Part shown: one piece after another, positions 17,217 through 25,752 of the stretch
Layout of the letters: every line of letters begins with the position of its first letter
Numbering within the stretch: the stretch's first letter is position 1
From: Flavobacterium kingsejongi
GTDB taxonomy: Bacteria; Bacteroidota; Bacteroidia; Flavobacteriales; Flavobacteriaceae
Length of the DNA: 64,000 bases
NCBI RefSeq assembly: GCF_003076475.1
Contig: NZ_CP020919.1
Coordinates: forward strand, 3,720,001-3,784,000
Direction: 5' to 3'
Translations under genes and position numbers: made by a program
The notes under the pieces: model-generated
Databases searched by the model: none
Told to the model about the DNA's origin: nothing
The model's input: the letters and a program-made list of their open reading frames with translations, nothing else

Positions 17217-17473
17217 TGACAGAGAAGGATTTAGATACACGGTTCCAGGAAGCTTATGAAAAAGCCTCCAATATGACTGAGCTGCTTCCTCAGGATGTAA
17301 TGCTTCGCATTTATGCTTATTACAAACAGGCAACTTATGGCAGGGCGGGTTTCTCACAAGGAACAAACCATGATATTCGTGATGCTTTTAAAATGAATGC
17401 ATGGATGCAGGTCAGCCACCTAAGCTCGGAAGAAGCCAAACAATTATACATTGAAATCATTAATTCATTATAA
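17216..17473 (+). CDS. Acyl-CoA-binding protein
   Basis: An 85-residue all-helical protein of the acyl-CoA-binding (ACBP) family, which buffers long-chain acyl-CoA esters. Family parts are [10 protein letters not shown] near the N-terminus, [13 protein letters not shown] with the ligand-binding Tyr-Lys region, and [24 protein letters not shown] is mainly eukaryotic and scattered among bacteria. Its one-base overlap with psd places it in a phospholipid operon, which suggests it supplies or protects acyl-CoA for lipid synthesis. That link is inferred from context. Confidence 0.93.
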   Translation: MTEKDLDTRFQEAYEKASNMTELLPQDVMLRIYAYYKQATYGRAGFSQGTNHDIRDAFKMNAWMQVSHLSSEEAKQLYIEIINSL

Positions 17474-17492
17474 ATTAAATACAACCTACATT

Positions 17493-18287
17493 ATGAAGAA
17501 GACAAGTTTGTTTATTGCAACATTATTATTCGCTGCAGGTTTACAGTCCTGCAACAAAAAAGACAATTTAAAAGAAGTTGTAGAAGTTCCATTACCTGCA
17601 GAAAAGACTGAAGTTCCTGCATTGGGCAATCCTGCAGATGTAAAAGCGGATGCCGGACCTTTCCAGATTGTGGCACTTCCTTATGCCTATGATGCATTAG
17701 AGCCGAACATCGACGCCAAAACAATGGAGATCCATTATTCAAAACACTACCTTAAATATACGAATGAGCTGAATAAAGCTATAACCGGAACTGAGCTTGA
17801 GAAACAATCTATCGAAGATATCTTAGGTAAGCTGGATCTTGAAAACAAAGCCGTACGCAATAATGCAGGTGGTTATTACAACCATACCCTATACTGGGAG
17901 ATCATGGGACCAAAAGCAGGTGGTGAGCCTAAAGGTGCTTTGGCCGAAGCGATCAATAAAGATTTCGGATCTTTTGAAGCTTTCAAAACACAATTAAGTG
18001 ATGCTGCTGCAAAACGTTTCGGATCAGGATGGGCCTGGTTAGTTTTAGACAAAACAGGTAAATTGGTTATTGGTAGTACCGGGAATCAGGACAACCCACT
18101 AATGCCAAAAATGGAAATCTCCGGAAAACCTCTGTTAGGCCTGGATGTATGGGAACATGCTTACTACCTGAAATACCAAAACAAAAGACCCGATTATATT
18201 ACCGCCTTTTTTAATGTAATCAACTGGGATGCTGTTGCCAAAAGATTTGAAGCTGCAAAAGGTCCAGCTGTACCTGCTGTAAAATAA
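17493..18287 (+). CDS. Iron/manganese superoxide dismutase, predicted lipoprotein
   Basis: A 264-residue protein that dismutates superoxide. A lipoprotein signal peptide with lipobox LQSC precedes a polar linker of about 40 residues and a complete Fe/Mn SOD domain. Metal ligands are visible in [18 protein letters not shown] and [12 protein letters not shown]. The segment GNQDNPLM, with Gln, resembles manganese-type rather than iron-type enzymes. The lipid anchor puts it outside the cytosol, unlike most bacterial SODs. The frame is open 14 codons further upstream, but that part overlaps the previous gene and would bury the signal peptide, so the ATG at 17493 is chosen. Confidence 0.93.
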   Translation: MKKTSLFIATLLFAAGLQSCNKKDNLKEVVEVPLPAEKTEVPALGNPADVKADAGPFQIVALPYAYDALEPNIDAKTMEIHYSKHYLKYTNELNKAITGTELEKQSIEDILGKLDLENKAVRNNAGGYYNHTLYWEIMGPKAGGEPKGALAEAINKDFGSFEAFKTQLSDAAAKRFGSGWAWLVLDKTGKLVIGSTGNQDNPLMPKMEISGKPLLGLDVWEHAYYLKYQNKRPDYITAFFNVINWDAVAKRFEAAKGPAVPAVK

Positions 18288-18308
18288 TAGCACAGTCTCA
18301 TAATAAAA

Positions 18309-18335
18309 AAATCCGCTATAAGCGGATTTTTTTAT
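18309..18335 (+). terminator. Terminator after the SOD gene
   Basis: AATCCGCT (18310-18317) pairs with AGCGGATT (18321-18328) around ATA, followed by TTTTTTT. The IS3 copy begins 19 bp further on. Confidence 0.88.
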
Positions 18336-18398
18336 GCACTGAACTTTGTCTAGTCCTAGAATAGCAATACAGGATTAATAATAATAAAAGTACATTTT

Positions 18399-18992
18399 TT
18401 AGACAGAAGTAGCTTCATGGTTACTTCTGTTTTTTGTTTTATAGGTTTTCATTTCTATTTCTTTTTGCTGATGCATTTGCATCGGAGTAAGCATATGATT
18501 AGAGCAATGCGGTCTTACTAGATTATAAATCTGTATAGATTCCTTAACTACTAACTTAATAATATTAAGTTGCTGATCATTATACCTATCTACTAAAAAC
18601 TCCTGTTTTAATATCCCATTTACCCTTTCAGCGACCGCATTTTGATATGGATCATAAGACTCAGTCATGCTACAGCGCAGGTTTTTAGTCTTGCGTATCA
18701 CTTTTTGATATTCATTAGAACAATATTGTATACCTCTATCTGAGTGATGGATTAACGACAAACAACTATTTTTCCTGCTCTTAAGAGCCATTTGTAAAGC
18801 TTTAAGACTATTTTCGGCATTTAAATTAGTAGCTACATTAAATCCCATGATCCGTTTTGAATATGCATCTGTTACTAAGCTTAAATAGCAGGGCTTACTT
18901 CTTTTTCCGAAAGAATGACTTGTTCAGACTTTGATTTCTTTAAGATTTTTCTTTTAATGCTACGATAATAGACCTGCCTGTCTATCCCGAAC
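18399..18992 (-). pseudogene. IS3-family transposase orfB, frameshifted by an internal deletion
   Basis: The remains of the DDE integrase gene. The 262-bp deletion at 18910/18911 removes the region with the first catalytic Asp (VSDITYI in the intact copy). Because 262 is not a multiple of three, the downstream part is out of frame: translation from the orfB start runs about 28 residues and meets a stop about nine codons past the junction. The remaining C-terminal half, readable as a 149-residue frame from 18848, still has HHSDRG and NAVAERVNG with the second Asp and the Glu. It cannot make an active enzyme. Confidence 0.9.
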
Positions 18993-19008
18993 AAACTACA
19001 GGTAAAAC

Positions 19009-19437
19009 CTAAGGTTTGTTTTTGTTCTTCTTTAAATAGGACAATTGTTCGGGTGATGAGTTTTTTCGGATATCGATATTATATTCTTTCTCTGCAATAT
19101 CAATAAGCAAATCAAAAATAATAGCTTTCTTATCCGTAAAATTAACTTGTTGCTCCAGATGAGCTTTCTGTTTTTCAAGAAGCGTAACTTTAGCTTCGAG
19201 TTCCATGATTTGCTGTTCAGGTGTTTTAGCCATTTGAGATGGGGTTTGGGTTTCCCAATCAAAGTTACCAAATTTTCTAAGCCAACTAACAACTGTTGAA
19301 CGTGCTTGCACACCATATTTTTTACAAGCGCCATGTGTAGATAACTCTCCTCGTTCAATCTCATGGACGATTTGCAATTTGAGAGACATACTGTAATCTC
19401 GCTGGGTTCGCTTTACATAATTTTTCTCTTTAGACAT
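19009..19437 (-). CDS. IS3-family transposase orfA
   Basis: A 142-residue DNA-binding protein with an N-terminal helix-turn-helix (IVHEIERGELSTHGACKKYG followed by a recognition helix) and a C-terminal leucine-zipper-like coiled coil (LEAKVTLLEKQKAHLEQQ). In this family orfA binds the ends and normally fuses to orfB by -1 ribosomal frameshifting. The stop at 19009 lies just after an A-rich stretch (AACAAAAACAAAC on the minus strand) suited to slippage, and orfB is in the -1 frame. In this copy the fusion would end early, leaving orfA as the only full product. Confidence 0.9.
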   Translation of the reverse strand: MSKEKNYVKRTQRDYSMSLKLQIVHEIERGELSTHGACKKYGVQARSTVVSWLRKFGNFDWETQTPSQMAKTPEQQIMELEAKVTLLEKQKAHLEQQVNFTDKKAIIFDLLIDIAEKEYNIDIRKNSSPEQLSYLKKNKNKP

Positions 19438-19490
19438 AATTGAGTTTTTTTTTGTATCGCTATTTCAGGACGGGACATTTTTTTTAAATA

Positions 19491-19520
19491 AAAAAGTCCC
19501 GGAAATACCGGGACTTTTTT
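19491..19520 (-). terminator. Terminator of valS
   Basis: GTCCCGG (19496-19502) pairs with CCGGGAC (19508-19514). A- and T-runs on both sides extend the stem and make it bidirectional. It lies just downstream of the valS stop. Confidence 0.88.
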
Positions 19521-19539
19521 AAACCATCATCTGATCTCA

Positions 19540-22173
19540 CTATTTCAGGCCTGCCAGGCTCTGCTCTATTGTTTCAATCTTCGATAAAGCATCTGCTTCT
19601 TTTTGCCTTTCAATAGCCAATACTTTTTCAGGGGCATTATTGACAAACTTCTCGTTTGATAACTTAGCCTGCACTGATTTCAGGAATCCCTGATTGTATT
19701 TTAGTTCAGTTGTTAATTTCTCTATTTCTTCTTCAATATTAATCGAACCGGTCACCGGAATAAAATATTCATTTGATTTTACACGGAAGGATAAAGCACC
19801 ATCTACTTTTTCAGTACCATATTCCAAAGTGCTGATATTTCCAAGCTTGGTAATGATACAGTCAAAATAAGTATCGGTTGCCTCATTATTAATCGCCTTA
19901 AGCTCAATTGCATCTTTGAATGCGATATTTTTGTCTTTACGGATCGTTCGTATTCCGGAAATTACTTCGGCTGCAAAATCAAAATCTGTAATGATTTTCT
20001 CCTCATAGGAAGTGATTTCTGGCCAGGTAGATACAATTAATGCATCTTCCGCTGTTCTTTCCTGGATAATGTGCCAAATCTCTTCTGTAAGGAATGGCAT
20101 AAATGGATGCAGCAATTTCAGGTTTTGCTCCAACATGGTTATAGCACTATCAAATGTAGCTTTATCAATTGGAGCCTGGTAAGCCGGCTTAATCATTTCG
20201 AGGAACCAGGAACAAAAATCATCCCATACCAATTTATAAATGGTCATCAGTGCATCTGAAATCCTGTATTTTTCAAAGTGATCTTCAATTTCAACTAAGG
20301 TCTTTTGTAATTTAGCTCCATACCATGCAATAGCAGCTTTGGATGATTCCGGTTGCGGGATTGTATCACTAACCTCCCACCCTTTTATCAATCGGAAAGC
20401 ATTCCACAATTTGTTTGTAAAAGCTTTTCCCTGATTGCATAATTCTTCATCAAACATAATATCGTTACCGGCAGAGGCACTCAAAAGCAATCCTACACGA
20501 ACACCATCCGCACTAAATTTCTCAATAAGATCCAACGGATCTGGTGAGTTCCCTAATGATTTTGACATTTTTCGACGTTGCTTATCCCGTACCAAACCGG
20601 TCAGGTACACATTAGAAAATGGTTTTTGCCCTGTATATTCATATCCGGCAATCAGCATTCGGGCTACCCAGAAGAACAAGATGTCCGGCCCAGTAACCAA
20701 ATCATTGGTCGGGTAATAGTATTTAAAATCTTCATTTTCCGGTTTTGTGATGCCGTTAAATACAGACATTGGCCACAGCCACGCAGAAAACCAGGTATCT
20801 AATGTATCCGGATCCTGTCTTAGGCTTTCCTGGGTTAAACCCGGATTATTTGTTTTGGATTTTGCCAATTCTAAGGCTTGCTCTTTGGTTTCGGCAACTA
20901 CAAAATCTTCCTTACCATCACCATAATAATAAGCAGGAATTTGTTGCCCCCACCACAACTGACGGGAAATATTCCAATCGCGAATATTTTCAAGCCAGTG
21001 CCTGTAGGTATTATCAAAACGTTTTGGATATAACTTTACCTCTTCCGTTTCTAAGACTGCTTTTATGGCCGGCTTCACCAGTTCTTCCATGCTCAGGAAC
21101 CATTGATCTGACAATCGTGGCTCAATCACAGCTTTAGTCCGTTCTGAAGTCCCGACTTTATTCAGGTGGTTTTCAATTTTATCAAGGTTACCCAATTCCT
21201 GTAATGCTACCGCAATTTCTTCACGAACTACAAAACGATCTTTACCCTGATATTCCAAACCAAACGAATTCAGTGTAGCATCTTCATTGAAAATATCAAT
21301 AATCTCAAGATTATGCTTTTCTCCAAGCGTTTTGTCATTCATATCGTGTGCCGGCGTTACCTTAAGGCATCCGGTTCCAAATTCCATATCCACATATTCA
21401 TCAAAAATGATAGGGATTACACGGTTGGCAATAGGCACAATCGCTTTTTTTCCTTGGAGGTGAAAATAGCGTTCATCATTCGGGTTGATACAAATAGCAG
21501 TATCCCCCAAAATGGTTTCAGGACGGGTAGTCGCTACAATAACGAATTCTTCCGAGCCTTCAATTTTATATTTTAAATGGTATAATTTGCCTTGTCTTTC
21601 TTCGTAGATTACCTCTTCATCAGAAAGGGTAGTTTTCGCTTCCGGATCCCAGTTTACCATTCGGTAGCCACGGTAGATCAACCCTTTGTTATACAAATCC
21701 GTAAAAGAATGGATTACAGCAGCGGACATTTCCGGATCCATTGTAAATTTAGTACGTTCCCAGTCACAGGAAGCCCCTAATTTCTTCAATTGATCTAAAA
21801 TTACACCGCCATATTTATGTGTCCATTCCCAGGCATGATCTAAAAACTCTTCTCTGGTAAGATCATTTTTATTAATTCCTTCTGCTTTTAATTTAGCGAC
21901 TACTTTGGCCTCTGTAGCAATAGAAGCATGATCCGTCCCCGGTACCCAACAAGCGTTAAACCCTTTTAAACGCGCTCTCCTGATCAGAACGTCCTGAATG
22001 GTATTATTCAGCATATGTCCCATGTGAAGGACGCCAGTTACGTTAGGTGGTGGGATTACAATAGTATAGGGCGTTCTATTATCGGGTTCCGAATGAAAAT
22101 AATTATTTTTCATCCAGTAAGCGTACCATTTTTCTTCTACAGATTTGGCATCAAATTGAGCAGGGATTGTCAT
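19540..22173 (-). CDS. valS: Valyl-tRNA synthetase
   Basis: An 877-residue class I synthetase charging tRNA-Val. The HIGH motif appears in PPPNVTGVLHMGHMLNN and the KMSKS motif in RRKMSKSLGNSPDPLD. The editing domain lies between them (TTRPETILGDTAICINP), the anticodon-binding helices follow, and a C-terminal coiled coil ends the protein. Length is normal for ValS. It is followed by a strong terminator and then by the IS3 copy. The stretch upstream of its start contains no promoter I can match to both consensus boxes. Confidence 0.97.
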   Translation of the reverse strand: MTIPAQFDAKSVEEKWYAYWMKNNYFHSEPDNRTPYTIVIPPPNVTGVLHMGHMLNNTIQDVLIRRARLKGFNACWVPGTDHASIATEAKVVAKLKAEGINKNDLTREEFLDHAWEWTHKYGGVILDQLKKLGASCDWERTKFTMDPEMSAAVIHSFTDLYNKGLIYRGYRMVNWDPEAKTTLSDEEVIYEERQGKLYHLKYKIEGSEEFVIVATTRPETILGDTAICINPNDERYFHLQGKKAIVPIANRVIPIIFDEYVDMEFGTGCLKVTPAHDMNDKTLGEKHNLEIIDIFNEDATLNSFGLEYQGKDRFVVREEIAVALQELGNLDKIENHLNKVGTSERTKAVIEPRLSDQWFLSMEELVKPAIKAVLETEEVKLYPKRFDNTYRHWLENIRDWNISRQLWWGQQIPAYYYGDGKEDFVVAETKEQALELAKSKTNNPGLTQESLRQDPDTLDTWFSAWLWPMSVFNGITKPENEDFKYYYPTNDLVTGPDILFFWVARMLIAGYEYTGQKPFSNVYLTGLVRDKQRRKMSKSLGNSPDPLDLIEKFSADGVRVGLLLSASAGNDIMFDEELCNQGKAFTNKLWNAFRLIKGWEVSDTIPQPESSKAAIAWYGAKLQKTLVEIEDHFEKYRISDALMTIYKLVWDDFCSWFLEMIKPAYQAPIDKATFDSAITMLEQNLKLLHPFMPFLTEEIWHIIQERTAEDALIVSTWPEITSYEEKIITDFDFAAEVISGIRTIRKDKNIAFKDAIELKAINNEATDTYFDCIITKLGNISTLEYGTEKVDGALSFRVKSNEYFIPVTGSINIEEEIEKLTTELKYNQGFLKSVQAKLSNEKFVNNAPEKVLAIERQKEADALSKIETIEQSLAGLK

Positions 22174-22490
22174 AAATTGTTTTTATTTCAGGTGTATTCG
22201 GCCAGCCTCTATGCTAAGCCCTGTTTACAACATATACTATTAAAGCCAAACGCAGCCCCATTATGCATAACATAACGCAGGAACTTCAGTTTGGAATAAA
22301 GTGCGATCAGGATCATTTAGCGGCACTGGCTACGGAATACTATTATTCTCAGGTTATATTTTGGACTGATTATTGTAATTCTTTACAAAAGTAATTATTC
22401 GCACAATATAAAAAAAGGGATTTAAATATTTGTGCTTTGATTAAAAGTAAGTATTTTTACGAAAACAACTTTAAATTAATTCAAAAAAAA
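22174..22490. other. 317-bp gap between valS and the DUF1573 gene, with a small open frame
   Basis: The gap separates two divergent genes and must hold both promoters, though neither shows a clean two-box match. An ATG at 22263 opens a 43-codon plus-strand frame ending at 22394. Its base composition is richer in GC than the flanks and its predicted peptide is mixed polar and aromatic. No homologue is recognised. It could be a small gene, a decayed gene or chance. Confidence 0.25.
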
Positions 22491-22919
22491 ATGAAAAAAT
22501 TATTAGGTTTGATGGCTGTCGCAATAATCGGTATTTCCGGTTATGCACAATCCGGCCCTAAAATTCAATTCAAAACAGAAACAATTGATTATGGAACTGT
22601 AACTAAAGACAGTGATAATGGGCTGAGAACATTTGAGTTTACCAATATCGGAGATGCTCCACTAAATATCGTAAATGTGCAGTCTTCCTGTGGATGTACT
22701 ATTCCCTCCTACTCTAAAGAGCCTATAATGCCTGGAAAAACAGGCAAAATCGAAGTAAAATATAATATGAGCCCTGGCCCAATACGTAAATCATTAACCG
22801 TAGAATCGAATGCGGTAAATATCGAGGGTGGACGTGTGCAACTTAAAATTAAAGGAAACGTCGAAGTCCCGAAAGAGACGAACATAATGGAAAAGAAAAA
22901 AGCCATTCCGGGATCATAA
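22491..22919 (+). CDS. DUF1573-domain exported protein
   Basis: A 142-residue protein with a signal peptide (residues 1-20, ending near ISGYAQ) and a single DUF1573 immunoglobulin-like domain. The domain shows TIDYGTVTKDSDNGLRTFEF, the conserved SSCGCTIP motif and PGKTGKIEVKYN. Such proteins are abundant and exported in Bacteroidetes; their function is not known to me. The frame also opens at a TTG at 22437, but that would place 18 residues before the signal peptide, so the ATG is chosen. It ends before a terminator shared with the convergent protease gene. Confidence 0.9.
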   Translation: MKKLLGLMAVAIIGISGYAQSGPKIQFKTETIDYGTVTKDSDNGLRTFEFTNIGDAPLNIVNVQSSCGCTIPSYSKEPIMPGKTGKIEVKYNMSPGPIRKSLTVESNAVNIEGGRVQLKIKGNVEVPKETNIMEKKKAIPGS

Positions 22920-22930
22920 CACAATACAAA

Positions 22931-22958
22931 AACACCTCAAACGGGGTGTTTTTTTTAT
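22931..22958. terminator. Terminator between the DUF1573 gene and the PDZ protease gene
   Basis: AACACCTC (22931-22938) pairs with GGGGTGTT (22943-22950), one pair being a G-T wobble, followed by TTTTTT. It overlaps the end region of the convergent gene. Confidence 0.8.
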
Positions 22959-24283
22959 AGTATATTTTTAAGCCTGAACTCATACTCCAACACTTGGTTC
23001 TTACGCCTGACCTGCATTTTAACCACCCTTCCTTCCTCCGATTGCAGCAAGTCGGTAATCTGTTGGATTGAATAGCGATATGCCGGCCTGTTGTTAATGG
23101 AAACCAGTATATCATCCTTAAGTAATCCTGCAACTCCCCCAGGCGAATCTTTCCGGACATTCGTAATACGATAAATGGGTTTTAAAATATAATTATACCT
23201 GAAATCATTGCCCCCAATATTGAAATTACTGGTTGAATTTGAGGATAAATTGGAAACAAAAATACCTTTATCATCTGCAATCCATTGTTTGCCACTATGC
23301 TCAATATCAATCCCACTCATATTATAATGGAAGGGCGTTAAAAAATATTTGTTCTTTTTGTAGTATAAGGTATTATTTCTATAATCAAAGATTAAGGAAA
23401 ATCGTTTTAATACTTCATTCCCCACAGAGCCATTTCTGCCCTGTACAATCGAAAGATGCTGTAAAGAGGCATCATCTGGAAATGCTGCCAGCGGGTACTG
23501 AAACATTTCTTTTCCGAAGTACAATTCAGCAACTTTACTTCTTCTGCCATAAATATCACCACTAAACCCAGTTCCCAGATAGTCTTCAAAATTATGTGCT
23601 GGAATTTTTAGCCGTTCATTAGTATCTTCAAACAGGAATAAAGCATTGGTACTACCGGAATCCACCAGTAATTTCACCGGAATGGGTAATCCTTCTTCAA
23701 GTACCACAGCAGACATAACATAGGGCTTTCCTTTTTCGATGCTGATATCCAATACATCGTATTTTTTTAACTTCCGTGGCCTTACATCTTCCAGGCTTTT
23801 GTAGACTATAATTTTCCTGGAACTATAATTTATTTCCACTATATTATTTTTAAAGAAATTATACCCTGTAATCCCGTGCACAGGAATTCCGAGTTGTGAA
23901 GAGAAATTGATATCCCCATCAGAAATAATATAGAGGGTATGCTTAAAGTCTTTCATCCCCTCGATTTCCATTGTATTATTGTTTGATTTCAAAGCTTCAA
24001 AAGCCGCTCCGCTCCCGAGTCCTTTGAGGCTTATTTTTTCTACATCAAAAAGGTTGAGTTCTTCTATATTTTCAAGATTGAATAAAACCGTTTTTTCCAC
24101 ACCCGTATCCAGGATAAACTGAAATTTCACTTTGTTGACAACAACGGGAAAAACAATAAGGTTATTGACGAACTTAAACGGAATTACAATCTTGTTTTTA
24201 TCCGGTCGCCAGGATAACGAATCCTGGCAATATGATAAGATTGGGAGGCCAAAAATAAGGATTATAAAAAAAATTCGGCGCAT
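22955..24283 (-). CDS. Exported retropepsin-like aspartyl protease with PDZ domain
   Basis: A 442-residue protein with a signal peptide (ILIFGLPILSYC). Two aspartyl-protease half sites are present: FQFILDTGVEKTVLFN early and VKLLVDSGSTNALF later, each with the D-T/S-G catalytic triad. A PDZ domain occupies about the last 90 residues (SPGGVAGLLKDDILVSINN). This is the common Bacteroidetes pattern of clan AA protease followed by PDZ, presumed to act in the periplasm; substrates are unknown. It stands alone, divergent from an aminotransferase gene. Confidence 0.9.
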   Translation of the reverse strand: MRRIFFIILIFGLPILSYCQDSLSWRPDKNKIVIPFKFVNNLIVFPVVVNKVKFQFILDTGVEKTVLFNLENIEELNLFDVEKISLKGLGSGAAFEALKSNNNTMEIEGMKDFKHTLYIISDGDINFSSQLGIPVHGITGYNFFKNNIVEINYSSRKIIVYKSLEDVRPRKLKKYDVLDISIEKGKPYVMSAVVLEEGLPIPVKLLVDSGSTNALFLFEDTNERLKIPAHNFEDYLGTGFSGDIYGRRSKVAELYFGKEMFQYPLAAFPDDASLQHLSIVQGRNGSVGNEVLKRFSLIFDYRNNTLYYKKNKYFLTPFHYNMSGIDIEHSGKQWIADDKGIFVSNLSSNSTSNFNIGGNDFRYNYILKPIYRITNVRKDSPGGVAGLLKDDILVSINNRPAYRYSIQQITDLLQSEEGRVVKMQVRRKNQVLEYEFRLKNIL

Positions 24284-24410
24284 GGGGAAGGATTTGCCTA
24301 AAGTTAGTAAAAATTAACAGTAAAATATTTTTTGAACCCAATTTTTCGAACTGCCTGATACTGTATAATTTTAAAAAAAATTGCAAATTTGCACAACTAA
24401 AATTTATCAT

Positions 24411-25601
24411 ATGCCATCTATTTCAAATAAAGGAAAATTAATGCCGGAATCACCCATCAGAAAGTTGGTTCCCTATGCTGAAATTGCAAAAAGAAACGGA
24501 AATAAAGTATACCACCTGAATATCGGGCAACCGGACATTAAGACTCCAGAAGTAGCGATTAATGCGGTTAAGAATATTGATATTAAAGTTCTTGAATACA
24601 GTCATTCTGCAGGCTTTGAAAGCTACAGGACTAAACTTTCACAATATTACCGCGATCACGGGCTTCCAATTGAAACGGAAGATATCATTATTACTACCGG
24701 CGGTTCCGAAGCCCTATTGTTTGCCATGGGAAGTACGATGGATGTGGATGATGAAATCATTATCCCAGAGCCTTTTTATGCAAATTACAATGGTTTCTCT
24801 ATCGCTTCTGGCGTAAAAGTAGTTCCCGTTATCTCTACCATCGATGATGGGTTTGCGTTACCTCCAATTGCGGCATTTGAGAAATTAATTACACCAAAAA
24901 CAAAAGCAATCTTAATTTGTAATCCAGGTAACCCTACAGGGTATCTTTATTCTAAAGAAGAAATTATGCAACTTGCAGCCATTGTAAAAAAGCATGATCT
25001 TTTTCTTATCGCTGATGAAGTATACCGTGAGTTCATTTACGATGGAGAAGAACATTTCTCTGTTATGAATGTTCCGGGACTGGAAGAACATGCGATTATG
25101 ATTGATTCTGTTTCCAAACGGTACAGTATGTGTGGTGCCCGAATAGGATGTATCGTTTCCAAAAACAAAGCAGTAATGGCAACAGCTATGAAATTTGCAC
25201 AGGCACGTTTGAGTCCTCCTACATTTGCACAAATTGCCAGTGAGGCAGCATTAGAAACGCCACAAAGTTATTTTGATGAAGTTATCACGGAATATAAAGA
25301 TCGCAGGGACACTTTAATCGCTGAACTTCAAAAGATAGAAGGCGTAAAAGTTGCCTCGCCAAAAGGAGCTTTCTACTGTATTGCCCAGCTACCTGTTGAC
25401 AATGCCGACCAGTTTGCTCAATGGTTATTGGAGAGCTTTGACTATAATAAAGAAACTGTAATGGTAGCACCTGCTGCAGGTTTTTACTCTACTCCAAATG
25501 TTGGATTAAATGAAGTTCGTTTAGCGTATGTATTGAAAAAAGAAGACCTGATAAAATCAGTGGCCATCCTGAAGGAAGCTTTAAAAGCCTACAAGAACTA
25601 A
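24411..25601 (+). CDS. PLP-dependent class I aminotransferase (AspC-like)
   Basis: A 396-residue fold-type I aminotransferase. The PLP lysine lies in DSVSKRYSMCGARIG. Other family parts are YSHSAGFESYRTKLSQYY, ILICNPGNPTGYLYS and the Asp-Glu in LIADEVYREF. It is most like aspartate or broad-specificity aminotransferases, but the substrate cannot be fixed from sequence. The open frame extends 10 codons further upstream across a CAAATTTG stretch that looks like a degenerate promoter box, so the ATG at 24411 is chosen. It is monocistronic and ends at a strong terminator. Confidence 0.93.
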   Translation: MPSISNKGKLMPESPIRKLVPYAEIAKRNGNKVYHLNIGQPDIKTPEVAINAVKNIDIKVLEYSHSAGFESYRTKLSQYYRDHGLPIETEDIIITTGGSEALLFAMGSTMDVDDEIIIPEPFYANYNGFSIASGVKVVPVISTIDDGFALPPIAAFEKLITPKTKAILICNPGNPTGYLYSKEEIMQLAAIVKKHDLFLIADEVYREFIYDGEEHFSVMNVPGLEEHAIMIDSVSKRYSMCGARIGCIVSKNKAVMATAMKFAQARLSPPTFAQIASEAALETPQSYFDEVITEYKDRRDTLIAELQKIEGVKVASPKGAFYCIAQLPVDNADQFAQWLLESFDYNKETVMVAPAAGFYSTPNVGLNEVRLAYVLKKEDLIKSVAILKEALKAYKN

Positions 25602-25621
25602 CAACTCACCTAATATTAAAA

Positions 25622-25656
25622 AAGGCCTGATTCAGTTTTGAATCAGGCCTTTTTTA
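25622..25656 (+). terminator. Terminator of the aminotransferase gene
   Basis: GGCCTGATTC (25624-25633) pairs with GAATCAGGCC (25640-25649) around a 6-nt loop, followed by TTTTTT. Confidence 0.9.
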
Positions 25657-25703
25657 TGGTCTAGAAGCATACTAAGAAATTTTCTGCTTTTACTAGTACA
25701 AAA

Positions 25704-25733
25704 AAAAGCTGCCAAATAATGGCAGCTTTTTTT
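25704..25733 (-). terminator. Terminator of the adhesin operon
   Basis: AAGCTGCCA (25706-25714) pairs with TGGCAGCTT (25720-25728) around AATAA, with A- and T-runs on both sides. It lies just downstream of the adhesin stop on the minus strand. Confidence 0.88.
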
Positions 25734-25752
25734 ATTGTATTCTCATTTTACA

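Larger units (their letters stand above)
18347..19477 (-). mobile_element. IS3-family insertion sequence, internally deleted copy
   Basis: A 1131-bp element whose genes lie on the minus strand. Its ends are imperfect inverted repeats: TGTCTAGTCCTAGAATAGC on the left against TGTCCCGTCCTGAAATAGC on the reverse complement of the right, continuing to ATACA. It carries orfA and a broken orfB. Compared with the copy at 62760, 262 bp are missing after position 18910; over roughly 980 shared bases I see only two differences. It sits between the terminators of the SOD gene and valS, so no gene is interrupted. No clear target duplication is visible in the T-rich flanks. Confidence 0.9.
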
